Shown: piece after piece, positions 1 through 5,798 of the stretch
How the letters are laid out: the number at the start of each line of letters is the position of its first letter
Numbering within the stretch: the first letter of the stretch is position 1
Source: Candidatus Poribacteria bacterium
GTDB lineage: Bacteria > Poribacteria > WGA-4E > WGA-3G
Length of the DNA: 6,469 nt
Direction: 5' to 3'
Assembly (NCBI GenBank): GCA_009845505.1
Contig: VXZL01000042.1
Location: 1 to 6,469, forward strand
The notes under the pieces: model-generated
What the model was told of the DNA's origin: nothing
The model's input: the letters and a program-made list of their open reading frames with translations, nothing else
The model's database searches: none
Made by a program: the position numbers and the translations under genes

Positions 1-60
1 AATGCTTCTGTAAAACTTTTGCAGAAGCCTCGCCCTTTAGGACGGGGTCTATCACAGGAC
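1..60 (+). mobile_element. Possible right end of an IS200/IS605-type element (remnant)
   Basis: Two hairpins lie side by side. The first pairs GCTTCTG (4-10) with CAGAAGC (22-28) around an A/T-rich centre that is itself nearly palindromic. The second pairs 28-35 with 40-47 around the loop TTTA, with one T.G wobble and one C-A mismatch. A GAAGCC-CGCCC-TTTAGG-CGGGG arrangement is familiar from 3' ends of IS200/IS605 (tnpB-type) elements. The plus-strand frame through 21-59 reads AEASPFRTGSITG, resembling an EAPPFRxG-like TnpB tail, but no transposase body is in the window. The alternative is that the two hairpins are simply a transcription terminator region for the minus-strand SDR gene, whose stop is at 52-54. 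No T-tract is visible before the window ends. Confidence 0.35.
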
Positions 61-792
61 TAATGTATGCGTCAATGGTTCCCAACCCAGCAGACGTTTT
101 GCTTTCGAGAGATTAATCTCCCTCTGTTCATGGTCGCCAGCAATGAAAAACGCATCAAAGCCTTCGTGTTCAACCGAAATAGCGGCGAGATAGGCGCGCG
201 CCAGGTCTTCTTCATCCGTCCACCAGATATGCACTGAGGAATCTTTCGGTTGGGGGTAACGCTCAAGCCACTGCTCGCGTGTAGAGGGTCCTGTAATCCG
301 TAGCGCAATCAGTGACATACCGTGTTCACGCGCAAAGTATTCGCAGACCTGCTCCCCAAATCCCTTCGTGAGTCCATAGACCCCCGGATTATCACGCGGC
401 ACAACATCTTCATAAGGGAAATTGTTGCGTGTCCGTTCATGGACAGTAAAGGTGCTTGTGTAGACTGCATGCCGAATGCCCATTTCTTTCGCAGCGTGTA
501 GTACGATATGCAGCCCCTTTGCGTTCACCTCATAGTTTGCGACAATATCACTGAAATCGGCGGCAGAGGACCGATCGCTCGTCGGTTGTAGCATTACCAT
601 ATAGACAAACGTGTCTATCCCTTCCAATGCCTTCTGAACAATATCGGGATCGGTAACAGAGCCTTGGATATATTCTATAGATGTATCTTTTGGCGGATTA
701 AGGTCAAGCACTCGAAAATTGTGATCACTTTTCATGTAAGGGAGTGTCATCGTTCCAACATGTCCGGAACCGCCTATCAGTAAGACGTTCAT
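52..792 (-). CDS. NAD-dependent epimerase/dehydratase-like protein (extended SDR)
   Basis: A 246-residue cytoplasmic protein of the extended short-chain dehydrogenase/reductase (epimerase) family, expected to oxidise, reduce or epimerise a sugar or nucleotide sugar with NAD(H). The Rossmann glycine motif GGSGHVG is at residues 7-13. Asp30 at the end of the second strand favours NAD over NADP. An NYEVNAKG segment lies at 86-93, a Ser/Thr-rich YTST at 111-114 supplies the catalytic hydroxyl, and the YxxxK pair is Tyr139/Lys143. The protein ends LLGWEPLTHTLVL. Relatives usually continue a little beyond the GWEP segment, so the C-terminus may have been trimmed by the element-like sequence at 1-60. 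The ATG at 792 follows AGGAGA (799-804) by six bases, a strong site. It is the last of three leftward genes and is separated from the PhyH gene by repeat copy A. The exact substrate cannot be read from sequence. Confidence 0.9.
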   Translation of the reverse strand: MNVLLIGGSGHVGTMTLPYMKSDHNFRVLDLNPPKDTSIEYIQGSVTDPDIVQKALEGIDTFVYMVMLQPTSDRSSAADFSDIVANYEVNAKGLHIVLHAAKEMGIRHAVYTSTFTVHERTRNNFPYEDVVPRDNPGVYGLTKGFGEQVCEYFAREHGMSLIALRITGPSTREQWLERYPQPKDSSVHIWWTDEEDLARAYLAAISVEHEGFDAFFIAGDHEQREINLSKAKRLLGWEPLTHTLVL

Positions 793-810
793 GCTTAGTC
801 TCCTATTTTG

Positions 811-900
811 AACGTGCGATAAATCGCACTACTACAAGCGGATCCGTTCGTAGTAGGGCAATTCATTGCCCGTCAACTACCGAAATATTTATTGAAACCT
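811..900 (-). repeat. 90-bp triple-palindrome intergenic repeat, copy A
   Basis: This is the reverse complement of the element at 4701-4790, matching at 79 of 90 positions with no gaps. It contains three abutting palindromes: GGGCAAT/ATTGCCC (856-871), a 28-base palindrome with CTACTAC/GTAGTAG arms centred on GGATCC (829-856), and GTGCGAT/ATCGCAC (814-829). Neighbouring palindromes share a single base. The copy starts 30 bases after the PhyH stop and ends 18 bases before the SDR start, oriented with transcription. No terminal inverted repeats or target-site duplication are obvious. It could be a REP/BIME-like or MITE-like element, or a structured intercistronic RNA segment. Confidence 0.9.
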
Positions 901-930
901 TATAAAGATTATGCTACAGAAACTTTAGTA

Positions 931-1791
931 CTACTCTTGATACGCATACGCCCGGTGCTGAATCCGCAAATCAAAATCGTCCTTTGGATCCCACGTCGGC
1001 ATATCTGATGGCACTTCGTAAGCAAACTGCTCTGTATCCGAAGGGTAGGGATTCGTACGGCGTTCGTGAAGGGCGCGTTGATAGAGTTTACAGCGTTGCG
1101 TCAGGAATTCCGATTGCCACCACTTATACGTCTCATTCCATCGCGGGGTACGCTGATCAAAATAAATAACCCGGCGGAGTGTCTCGCTTGTATTGATTTT
1201 ACTGCCGTGCAAGACCTTCGTATGGTGAAGCAGAATATCACCGGGTTCGACCTCTGCTGGCACTGCATCCGCACGTTCAAAATTGACTTCACCTTTATCA
1301 ATAATCTCTTGTGCCTCTTCAATCCCCCAGAGATGGCTCTTCGGGATGACCCAGACACATCCGTTATCAACGGTGGACGCATCTATGTAGATATCGATAT
1401 TGAAAATCGGATGATTCTCACGGATTGCATTGCCGTCCCTATGCCACCGCACAGAAGAACCGTGTTTCGGCAGTTTGAAAACCAGGGATTCATAGCACGG
1501 TATAAAATCCGGTCCAACGATCCGATGGAGCAGATCCCCGATGAAAGGATGTGCTAACAATCGCAGGGAGAATTCGTTCGGATGCGAGTGCAAATAGGTT
1601 AAGTAATACGGAATACCTTCCGGTCCACGGTTGCACCATGGGTCTGCCGGTCCACCCGCCAAAATCTCGTCAATGAGCCTTTGACTTTCGTGTTGTATAA
1701 CGGCAAGTTCATCGGGTTGGATGACACCTTTCAAGATAAGATAGCCGTTATCGTTGAAGAATTGAATTTCGTTATCAGTAATTTTTTTCAT
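931..1791 (-). CDS. Phytanoyl-CoA dioxygenase (PhyH) family Fe(II)/2-oxoglutarate oxygenase
   Basis: A 286-residue cytoplasmic protein of the PhyH family of non-haem iron, 2-oxoglutarate-dependent dioxygenases, which hydroxylate small molecules while converting 2-oxoglutarate to succinate and CO2. The facial triad is visible: HxD at His117/Asp119 (in RWHRDG) and the distal His195 (in VLHGS). Arg206 or Arg207 is placed to bind the 2-oxoglutarate carboxylate. The DNGCVWVIPKSH segment at 142-153 is typical of the family core, and the length is normal. The ATG at 1791 is fixed by an in-frame TAA two codons upstream, although the nearest good Shine-Dalgarno sequence is unusually far away. The gene lies 111 bp downstream of the kinase-like gene and upstream of the SDR gene, possibly in one transcript. 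Bacterial members act on very diverse substrates, and nothing here identifies the substrate. Confidence 0.93.
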   Translation of the reverse strand: MKKITDNEIQFFNDNGYLILKGVIQPDELAVIQHESQRLIDEILAGGPADPWCNRGPEGIPYYLTYLHSHPNEFSLRLLAHPFIGDLLHRIVGPDFIPCYESLVFKLPKHGSSVRWHRDGNAIRENHPIFNIDIYIDASTVDNGCVWVIPKSHLWGIEEAQEIIDKGEVNFERADAVPAEVEPGDILLHHTKVLHGSKINTSETLRRVIYFDQRTPRWNETYKWWQSEFLTQRCKLYQRALHERRTNPYPSDTEQFAYEVPSDMPTWDPKDDFDLRIQHRAYAYQE

Positions 1792-1805
1792 TTTTTATCT
1801 ATGTG

Positions 1806-1811
1806 CCTCCT
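1806..1811 (-). promoter_or_regulatory. Distant Shine-Dalgarno of the PhyH gene
   Basis: The minus strand reads AGGAGG at 1811-1806, a full consensus, but 14 A-rich bases separate it from the ATG at 1791. Seven to nine is usual. An in-frame TAA at 1797-1795 rules out a start closer to the site. Translation may therefore be weak or depend on local folding. A CATCAT/ATGATG pairing (1815-1820 with 1834-1839) lies immediately upstream. Confidence 0.5.
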
Positions 1812-1902
1812 GAGCATCATTCCATTTTATTCCATGATGGTGTTTGGTGAGTTCATAGCATCTTTGGGAATCTGTTGGGTTTCTTATCCTGCCTGAATCC
1901 AA

Positions 1903-2733
1903 TCAAGCCGTCGGAATCGGACTATCAGCAATCGCGGTGTGCCACGCCGAGACGAATGCTTTCACAGATTGGTATCGCAACGCTTTATCTGTGTTTGTTG
2001 CCTTTTTCGCGACCTGCCACATAGCCTCGTTCCCTTTCCAGTCATTCTGGGAATCGCTACTATTCGCAAGCAGCACAAACGCCGTCCGACCTAACATAAA
2101 AACATTTGTTCTTTCGTCAATTCGCTCGCCTTTCTGAAACTCCTCTGGTGCCATAAAACGGCTTGAACCGTACAAGCGTCCTCGGTCATTTACGAAAGGT
2201 GCTGGATGGTAGTGATCGAAGTCGTACAGATGTATCTGTTTTTTCCCAAAGTCATAAATAATGCAGCCATCATAAAAATCTTCAGCGATGAAACCTCTCT
2301 TTTCAATAAGGAGGTGAACATCATAAATGACATTAAGTGCTGCGATAATCTCATCCGCTGGCAGTGCGCAAAACCTATCACGTGGATGGATTTCCCCGTC
2401 ACGCAGTTCTCTTTCAGGACGCAAACCTTCGCCATCTACCCAGTTGTAGACCAGCGTGAACCCGTCGGGAGTGGTGAAAGTGTTGTGCAATTCAGGGAGT
2501 GCCTCGTGCTGGACAGCGGCGTGGAAACGAACGGCTTGCTTGAGCCATGTAAGGGTTTGAGGTGTATTACCGTGTTTAACGAACCAACGTTGGTTATCCA
2601 CCGCTGCTTGGAACGATTGACATCTTGAGTCATGCTCTGGAAACCGAAACTTAACTTCACCAATCTGCTTTAAATAGTCATGGATATTTGTGTCAATCTC
2701 CGCAATATCCAGAAGTGGATGTTGGGTGGGCAT
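1903..2733 (-). CDS. Protein-kinase-like protein with atypical active site
   Basis: A 276-residue soluble protein with the protein kinase fold, matching bacterial proteins usually labelled serine/threonine kinase. The N-terminal lobe holds a beta-3-like FVKHG with Lys53 and a hinge-like LVYNWVDGEGL (94-104). The catalytic loop is GFIAEDFYDGC (147-157): Asp152 replaces the HRD aspartate in an AED context, and Cys157 sits where the Mg-binding Asn is expected. Asp171-Phe172-Asp173 stands in for DFG. GSSRFMAPEEF (189-199) is a clear APE segment, and DERTNVFMLG (206-215) matches helix F with Asn210 in place of the usual Asp. No glycine-rich loop is obvious and there is no membrane or sensor domain. 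The ATG at 2733 follows TGAGGA (2746-2741) by seven bases. It may phosphorylate a protein or small molecule, or be a pseudokinase. It is the first gene of the leftward set. Confidence 0.8.
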   Translation of the reverse strand: MPTQHPLLDIAEIDTNIHDYLKQIGEVKFRFPEHDSRCQSFQAAVDNQRWFVKHGNTPQTLTWLKQAVRFHAAVQHEALPELHNTFTTPDGFTLVYNWVDGEGLRPERELRDGEIHPRDRFCALPADEIIAALNVIYDVHLLIEKRGFIAEDFYDGCIIYDFGKKQIHLYDFDHYHPAPFVNDRGRLYGSSRFMAPEEFQKGERIDERTNVFMLGRTAFVLLANSSDSQNDWKGNEAMWQVAKKATNTDKALRYQSVKAFVSAWHTAIADSPIPTA

Positions 2734-2810
2734 TCAGTTGTCCTCAGGTATGGCAAAACGACTTCTTAATCATTTTGCAAGGTAAAAATAGCGGATACTA
2801 AAATATCTGC

Positions 2811-2839
2811 TTGCATGCTTTATCAAAATAGTATATCAT
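2811..2839 (+). promoter_or_regulatory. Candidate sigma-70-type promoter for the HIT-rhaI transcript
   Basis: TTGCAT (2811-2816) and TATCAT (2834-2839) are separated by 17 bases, giving four of six and five of six matches to the -35 and -10 consensus. Transcription would begin near 2846, with a leader of about 86 bases before the HIT start at 2932. The placement in the divergent gap is sensible, but short AT-rich sequence yields such matches by chance. Confidence 0.45.
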
Positions 2840-2858
2840 ATATCTGGACAAAATTTAA
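2830..2858 (-). promoter_or_regulatory. Candidate opposing promoter for the kinase-PhyH-SDR transcript
   Basis: On the minus strand TTAAAT (2858-2853) is followed after 17 bases by TATACT (2835-2830). The -10 is good and the -35 weak. Transcription would start near 2823, about 90 bases before the kinase ATG at 2733. Its -10 shares two bases with the -10 of the rightward candidate, so the two could not be occupied together. Confidence 0.3.
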
Positions 2859-2904
2859 CCTCATTTTCAAGAAAACCCAAAATTCGCCTTTATGTAACAT
2901 AGCG

Positions 2905-2914
2905 TGCTATAGCA
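2905..2914. promoter_or_regulatory. Perfect 10-bp palindrome TGCTATAGCA in the HIT leader
   Basis: TGCTATAGCA is self-complementary and lies five bases before the Shine-Dalgarno sequence of the HIT gene, within the presumed leader. It could be half of an operator or a small leader structure. At ten bases it may also be chance. No second copy was noticed in the window. Confidence 0.2.
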
Positions 2915-2919
2915 GATAC

Positions 2920-2923
2920 AGGA
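2920..2923 (+). promoter_or_regulatory. Ribosome binding site fixing the HIT start
   Basis: AGGA (2920-2923) lies eight bases before the ATG at 2932. The open frame runs further upstream to an ATG at 2815, but the 39 residues this would add have no family character and the 2815 ATG lies within the candidate promoter. The start at 2932 is therefore preferred. Confidence 0.7.
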
Positions 2924-2931
2924 CCCCTTTT

Positions 2932-3447
2932 ATGCGACATAACCTCTTCGTTCCGAACAAAATGCCTTATGCCAAAGGAAAAAACCGCCCGGATGTACCG
3001 TGTATTCTATGTGCCATCGTCGAAAAAAATGAAAAAGTTCAACGGCTTGAGGTACATCGAACTGATCGCTTTACAATTTCGCTGAATCTCTATCCTTACA
3101 GTCCAGGGCATCTCTTAATCTTTCCGAATCGGCATATTCTGGATGTCCGAGAATTAAGCCAAGAAGAGGTCCAAGAGCTTCACGAACTCCAATGCCTCTG
3201 TTTTGAGGTGTTGACGTGTGCCTATCAGCCACGGGGCTACAACGTAGGTTATAATATGGGAGATGCCTCCGGTGCCAGCATCGCGCATTTGCATCTACAC
3301 GTTGTCCCTCGATATCCGCGTGAATTAGGGTTCATGGATGTTATAAGCGGTGCCCGTATTATCATTGAAGATCCGAACGCGACGCAGGAAAAACTCGTAG
3401 AAATATTTCAGGAACTGACAACTATTCAAGAAAGGAAACCAGAATGA
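2932..3447 (+). CDS. HIT-family nucleotide hydrolase/phosphorylase (Ap4A phosphorylase-like branch)
   Basis: A 171-residue cytoplasmic protein of the histidine triad superfamily, which cleaves nucleoside phosphate-phosphate or phosphoramidate bonds through a nucleotidyl-histidine intermediate. The triad motif HLHLHVV is at 119-125 with His121 the expected nucleophile, followed by PRY. A CxxC pair (Cys24/Cys27 in PCILC) near the N-terminus suggests a structural zinc site, as in GalT and the Ap4A phosphorylase-like HIT proteins. [17 protein letters not shown] (52-68) is the conserved core strand region. [16 protein letters not shown] (133-148) resembles the tail segment of the Ap4A phosphorylase-like branch. 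The length is normal with the start at 2932. Its stop overlaps the rhaI start in ATGA, so the two are probably translated together. Likely substrates are dinucleoside polyphosphates or adenylylated molecules, and a sugar-nucleotide role is possible but unproven. Confidence 0.9.
   Translation: MRHNLFVPNKMPYAKGKNRPDVPCILCAIVEKNEKVQRLEVHRTDRFTISLNLYPYSPGHLLIFPNRHILDVRELSQEEVQELHELQCLCFEVLTCAYQPRGYNVGYNMGDASGASIAHLHLHVVPRYPRELGFMDVISGARIIIEDPNATQEKLVEIFQELTTIQERKPE
3431..3436 (+). promoter_or_regulatory. Ribosome binding site for rhaI inside the HIT gene end
   Basis: AAAGGA (3431-3436) lies seven bases before the rhaI ATG at 3444 and within the last codons of the HIT gene. Together with the ATGA stop-start overlap it supports translational coupling and confirms the rhaI start. 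Confidence 0.75.
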
Positions 3448-4658
3448 GCAATCTCGCTTATGATTTGTTAGCCGAAACTTTAGAGAAACAGGGAATACAG
3501 GTCGAGGCAGTCAAAGCCCAACTCAAACAACAACACATTGAAACCCCCTCATGGGGTTATGGTAATTCCGGCACCCGATTCGGTGTGTTTGAACAACCCG
3601 GTGCAGCCCGAAACGCTGCGGAACGTCTGGAAGATGCTGCCACCGTCCACCGTTTCACCGGTATCGCCCCTACTGTCGCACTCCACATTCCGTGGGATAA
3701 AACAGATGATTGGGGGGCATTGAAGCAATACGCCGCTGAAGTCGGTATCGGTATCGGTGCGATTAACCCAAACGTCTTCCAAGATCAAGCGTATAAACTC
3801 GGAAGTGTCTGCAACCCGGATGCCGTTGTCCGCCAACTTGCAACCGATCACATGCTTGAGTGTGTTGAGATCATGGAAAAAACTGGGTCTGATCTGCTCA
3901 GTTTGTGGTTCGCAGATGGCACGAACTTCCCAGGTCAGTCAAACTTCAGAAAGCGCAAAGGTTGGATGCAGGACGCTTTAGGCGAGGTCTACGATGCACT
4001 TCCAGAAAACACTCGGATGCTCATCGAATATAAATTCTTTGAACCCGCATTCTACCACACCGACCTCCCCGATTGGGGGACCGCCTACCTCATGGCGACC
4101 AAACTCGGTGAGAAAGCGCAGGTCCTTATCGACTTAGGACACCACCCACAAGGCACAAATATTGAGTTTATTGTCGCTTACTTAATAGACGAGGGAAAAC
4201 TCGGTGGATTCCACTTCAACTGTCGGAAGTACGCAGACGACGACCTGACCGTCGGCTCTATCAATCCACAGGAACTCTTCCTGATTTACACCGAACTCGT
4301 TGCCGCAGAACTCGATCCTGACACAGAAACCGACATCGCCTATATGATTGACCAGAGCCACAACCTGAAACCGAAGGTCGAGGCGAGCATACAATCCGTC
4401 TGCAATCTGCAGAAGGCGTACGCAAAGGCACTTCTTGTTGACAGAGACGCTCTCGCAGCGGCTCAGGACGATGCAGACCTTGTTGAAGCGGAATCTATCC
4501 TCCAACGTGCCTATGAACTGGATGTGAACCCGCTACTGGAGCAGGTCCGCTTGGAGGTGGGACGCGATCCACACCCGTTGGCAGCTTACCGGAAAAGCGG
4601 TTATTATGAGAAAATTAGTGCTGCTCGCGTCGGGGGCGAAAGCCAGGGCTGGGCATAG
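3444..4658 (+). CDS. rhaI: L-rhamnose isomerase, RhaI type
   Basis: A 404-residue cytoplasmic TIM-barrel isomerase that interconverts L-rhamnose and L-rhamnulose. RhaI-type enzymes also act on other aldose/ketose pairs such as L-lyxose or D-allose. The metal and catalytic residues known from the Pseudomonas stutzeri enzyme are all present at a constant offset of 24: Glu195 (EYKFFEP), Asp230 and His233 (DLGHH), His257 (GFHFN), Asp265 and Asp267 (YADDD) and Asp303 (IDQSHN). The N-terminal [17 protein letters not shown] (37-53) and [11 protein letters not shown] (155-165) are also family blocks. Two divalent metal ions, usually Mn, are expected. The protein is slightly shorter than the P. stutzeri enzyme. 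It is coupled to the HIT gene and followed, after repeat copy B, by a Gfo/Idh oxidoreductase. No rhamnulokinase or aldolase gene is nearby, so the physiological substrate is open. Confidence 0.93.
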   Translation: MSNLAYDLLAETLEKQGIQVEAVKAQLKQQHIETPSWGYGNSGTRFGVFEQPGAARNAAERLEDAATVHRFTGIAPTVALHIPWDKTDDWGALKQYAAEVGIGIGAINPNVFQDQAYKLGSVCNPDAVVRQLATDHMLECVEIMEKTGSDLLSLWFADGTNFPGQSNFRKRKGWMQDALGEVYDALPENTRMLIEYKFFEPAFYHTDLPDWGTAYLMATKLGEKAQVLIDLGHHPQGTNIEFIVAYLIDEGKLGGFHFNCRKYADDDLTVGSINPQELFLIYTELVAAELDPDTETDIAYMIDQSHNLKPKVEASIQSVCNLQKAYAKALLVDRDALAAAQDDADLVEAESILQRAYELDVNPLLEQVRLEVGRDPHPLAAYRKSGYYEKISAARVGGESQGWA

Positions 4659-4700
4659 GTGTCCTTGACAGCACTAACGACTTGTAGGCGCGTTTTCATG

Positions 4701-4790
4701 AGGTCTCAATAAATATTTCGGTAATCGACGGGCAATGAATTGCCCTACTACAAACGAGTTTGTTCGTAGTAGTGCGATTCATCGCACGTT
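4701..4790 (+). repeat. 90-bp triple-palindrome intergenic repeat, copy B
   Basis: This is an inverted-orientation partner of 811-900. Palindromes in order are GGGCAAT/ATTGCCC (4730-4745), a 28-base palindrome with CTACTAC/GTAGTAG arms (4745-4772), and GTGCGAT/ATCGCAC (4772-4787). An AT-rich stretch, AATAAATATTTCGG (4708-4721), precedes them. It begins 42 bases after the rhaI stop and ends 65 bases before the oxidoreductase start, oriented with transcription. Similarity to copy A fades at both edges, so 90 bp seems the true element length. Confidence 0.9.
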
Positions 4791-4848
4791 TTCCAACCCA
4801 AGCGTATCTGAGTTTTTTACTTCCTCAAACCTCACCAGCAAAGTTGAT

Positions 4849-4852
4849 AGGA
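4849..4852 (+). promoter_or_regulatory. Ribosome binding site choosing the oxidoreductase start
   Basis: AGGA (4849-4852) precedes the ATG at 4856 by three bases, shorter than ideal. The start is still supported because translation from 4856 begins MTKIKIGIIGSGG, the normal opening of a Rossmann domain. The longer frame from an ATG at 4760 would translate repeat copy B. Confidence 0.55.
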
Positions 4853-4855
4853 AAT

Positions 4856-5797
4856 ATGACCAAAATTAAAATCGGAATTATCGGTTCAGGAGGGATGGCA
4901 CGCCACCATCTCACGCGATTCGCCGCTATGGAAGCCGCCGACCTTGTGGCAATCGCTTCCAGAAACGAACAGATAGGCACGCAACTCGCCACAGCGCATA
5001 AGGCAGCCTTCATTCCCGAATGGAGGCATCTTATTGAACGCGAAAATATAGATGGGATCGTTATCTGCACGCACAACGACAGCCACGGTGAGATTGCCCT
5101 CGCGGCGTTACAAGCAGACAAACACGTCTTTGTAGAATATCCGCTTACCAGTGATGTCAGTGAGGGAGAAGCGGCGTTGAAACTTGCCGAGAAGCGCGGG
5201 CGTGTGCTACGGGTCTCGCATCCAGAGGCGGTCTCCAACACCCACAAAGCACTCAAGGAGAAAATAAGTGAACTCGGCGACTTACTTCTCACTTCCTTTG
5301 TACGCCTCACACCCGGTCGCGGTGCCCGTCCTGAAATTCTCTTCAACTTACCCGTATCAGGAACGCCTGCCCACTTCTTCATCTATCATATCTATCCGAT
5401 TGTAGATTTCTTTGGGGGTGCTGCGTCTGTCAAGAAGAGTGCTGTCTACGAAGGGTTAAGGGAGGATGGGCGATACGATAGGTTTGTCAACACACTTACT
5501 GTTGAGTTCAAACGTGGCGGTATTGGACAATGGACATGGGCAGGCGGGGTCGCTATTAACGCTGCCGAAGAGCACGAGCGATACGTTCTCACCGAAGGCA
5601 CAATCAGCGATGCGGGTGGCGAATGGCACTGCACGTCCCCTGCTGGTGTGACACCGCTCTCAATACCAGATTCACCACAACCGACACTACAAGAGTTGTG
5701 GTTCTCCGAAATCCGGGATGCTGCACATCAACCGCCTTGTTTGGCGGACGCAGCAGTGGCACTTGAGGCGATCCGCATCAGCCTTGCGTCTGGGTAA
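4856..5797 (+). CDS. Gfo/Idh/MocA-family NAD(P)-dependent oxidoreductase
   Basis: A 313-residue cytoplasmic dehydrogenase of the glucose-fructose oxidoreductase/inositol dehydrogenase family, which oxidises or reduces sugar, inositol or related hydroxyl groups. The N-terminal Rossmann fold shows GIIGSGGMA (7-15), an acid-poor second strand AIASRNEQ (32-39) whose Ser35/Arg36 could accommodate NADP, and GIVICTHNDSHGEIALAALQ (67-86). The usual EKP active-site motif reads Glu94-Tyr95-Pro96, so the conserved lysine is replaced by tyrosine, as in biliverdin reductases. The second domain carries FIYHIYPIVDFFGG (175-188), in the region where the catalytic HxxD normally lies. The protein is short for the family, about the size of biliverdin reductase. 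It lies downstream of rhaI with repeat copy B between them and may share its transcript. A sugar substrate is the simplest guess from context. Confidence 0.9.
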   Translation: MTKIKIGIIGSGGMARHHLTRFAAMEAADLVAIASRNEQIGTQLATAHKAAFIPEWRHLIERENIDGIVICTHNDSHGEIALAALQADKHVFVEYPLTSDVSEGEAALKLAEKRGRVLRVSHPEAVSNTHKALKEKISELGDLLLTSFVRLTPGRGARPEILFNLPVSGTPAHFFIYHIYPIVDFFGGAASVKKSAVYEGLREDGRYDRFVNTLTVEFKRGGIGQWTWAGGVAINAAEEHERYVLTEGTISDAGGEWHCTSPAGVTPLSIPDSPQPTLQELWFSEIRDAAHQPPCLADAAVALEAIRISLASG

Positions 5798-5798
5798 G

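Noticed and set aside
1066..1557. 163-residue plus-strand open frame across the PhyH gene
   Set aside because: It lies wholly antisense to a gene with a complete catalytic triad, and shows no recognisable motif.
1815..1839. CATCAT/ATGATG pairing with an ATTCCAT direct repeat upstream of the PhyH gene
   Set aside because: A 6-bp AT-rich stem with a 13-base loop is too weak to call a regulator on its own.
2815..2931. Upstream extension of the HIT gene from ATG 2815
   Set aside because: The added residues look like translated intergenic DNA and cover the candidate promoter; the 2932 start has a properly spaced AGGA.
4665..4670. TTGACA consensus -35 hexamer after rhaI
   Set aside because: No acceptable -10 is found 16-18 bases downstream (the sequence there is GC-rich, around GGCGCG).
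811..4790. The two repeats as ends of a composite transposon enclosing 900-4700
   Set aside because: They are inverted to one another, but the enclosed genes are ordinary metabolic genes with no transposase, and each copy is oriented by its own flanking genes; independent dispersed copies are simpler.
4825..5382. 185-residue minus-strand open frame across the oxidoreductase
   Set aside because: It is Ser/Arg/Cys-rich low-meaning translation, antisense to clear Rossmann motifs.
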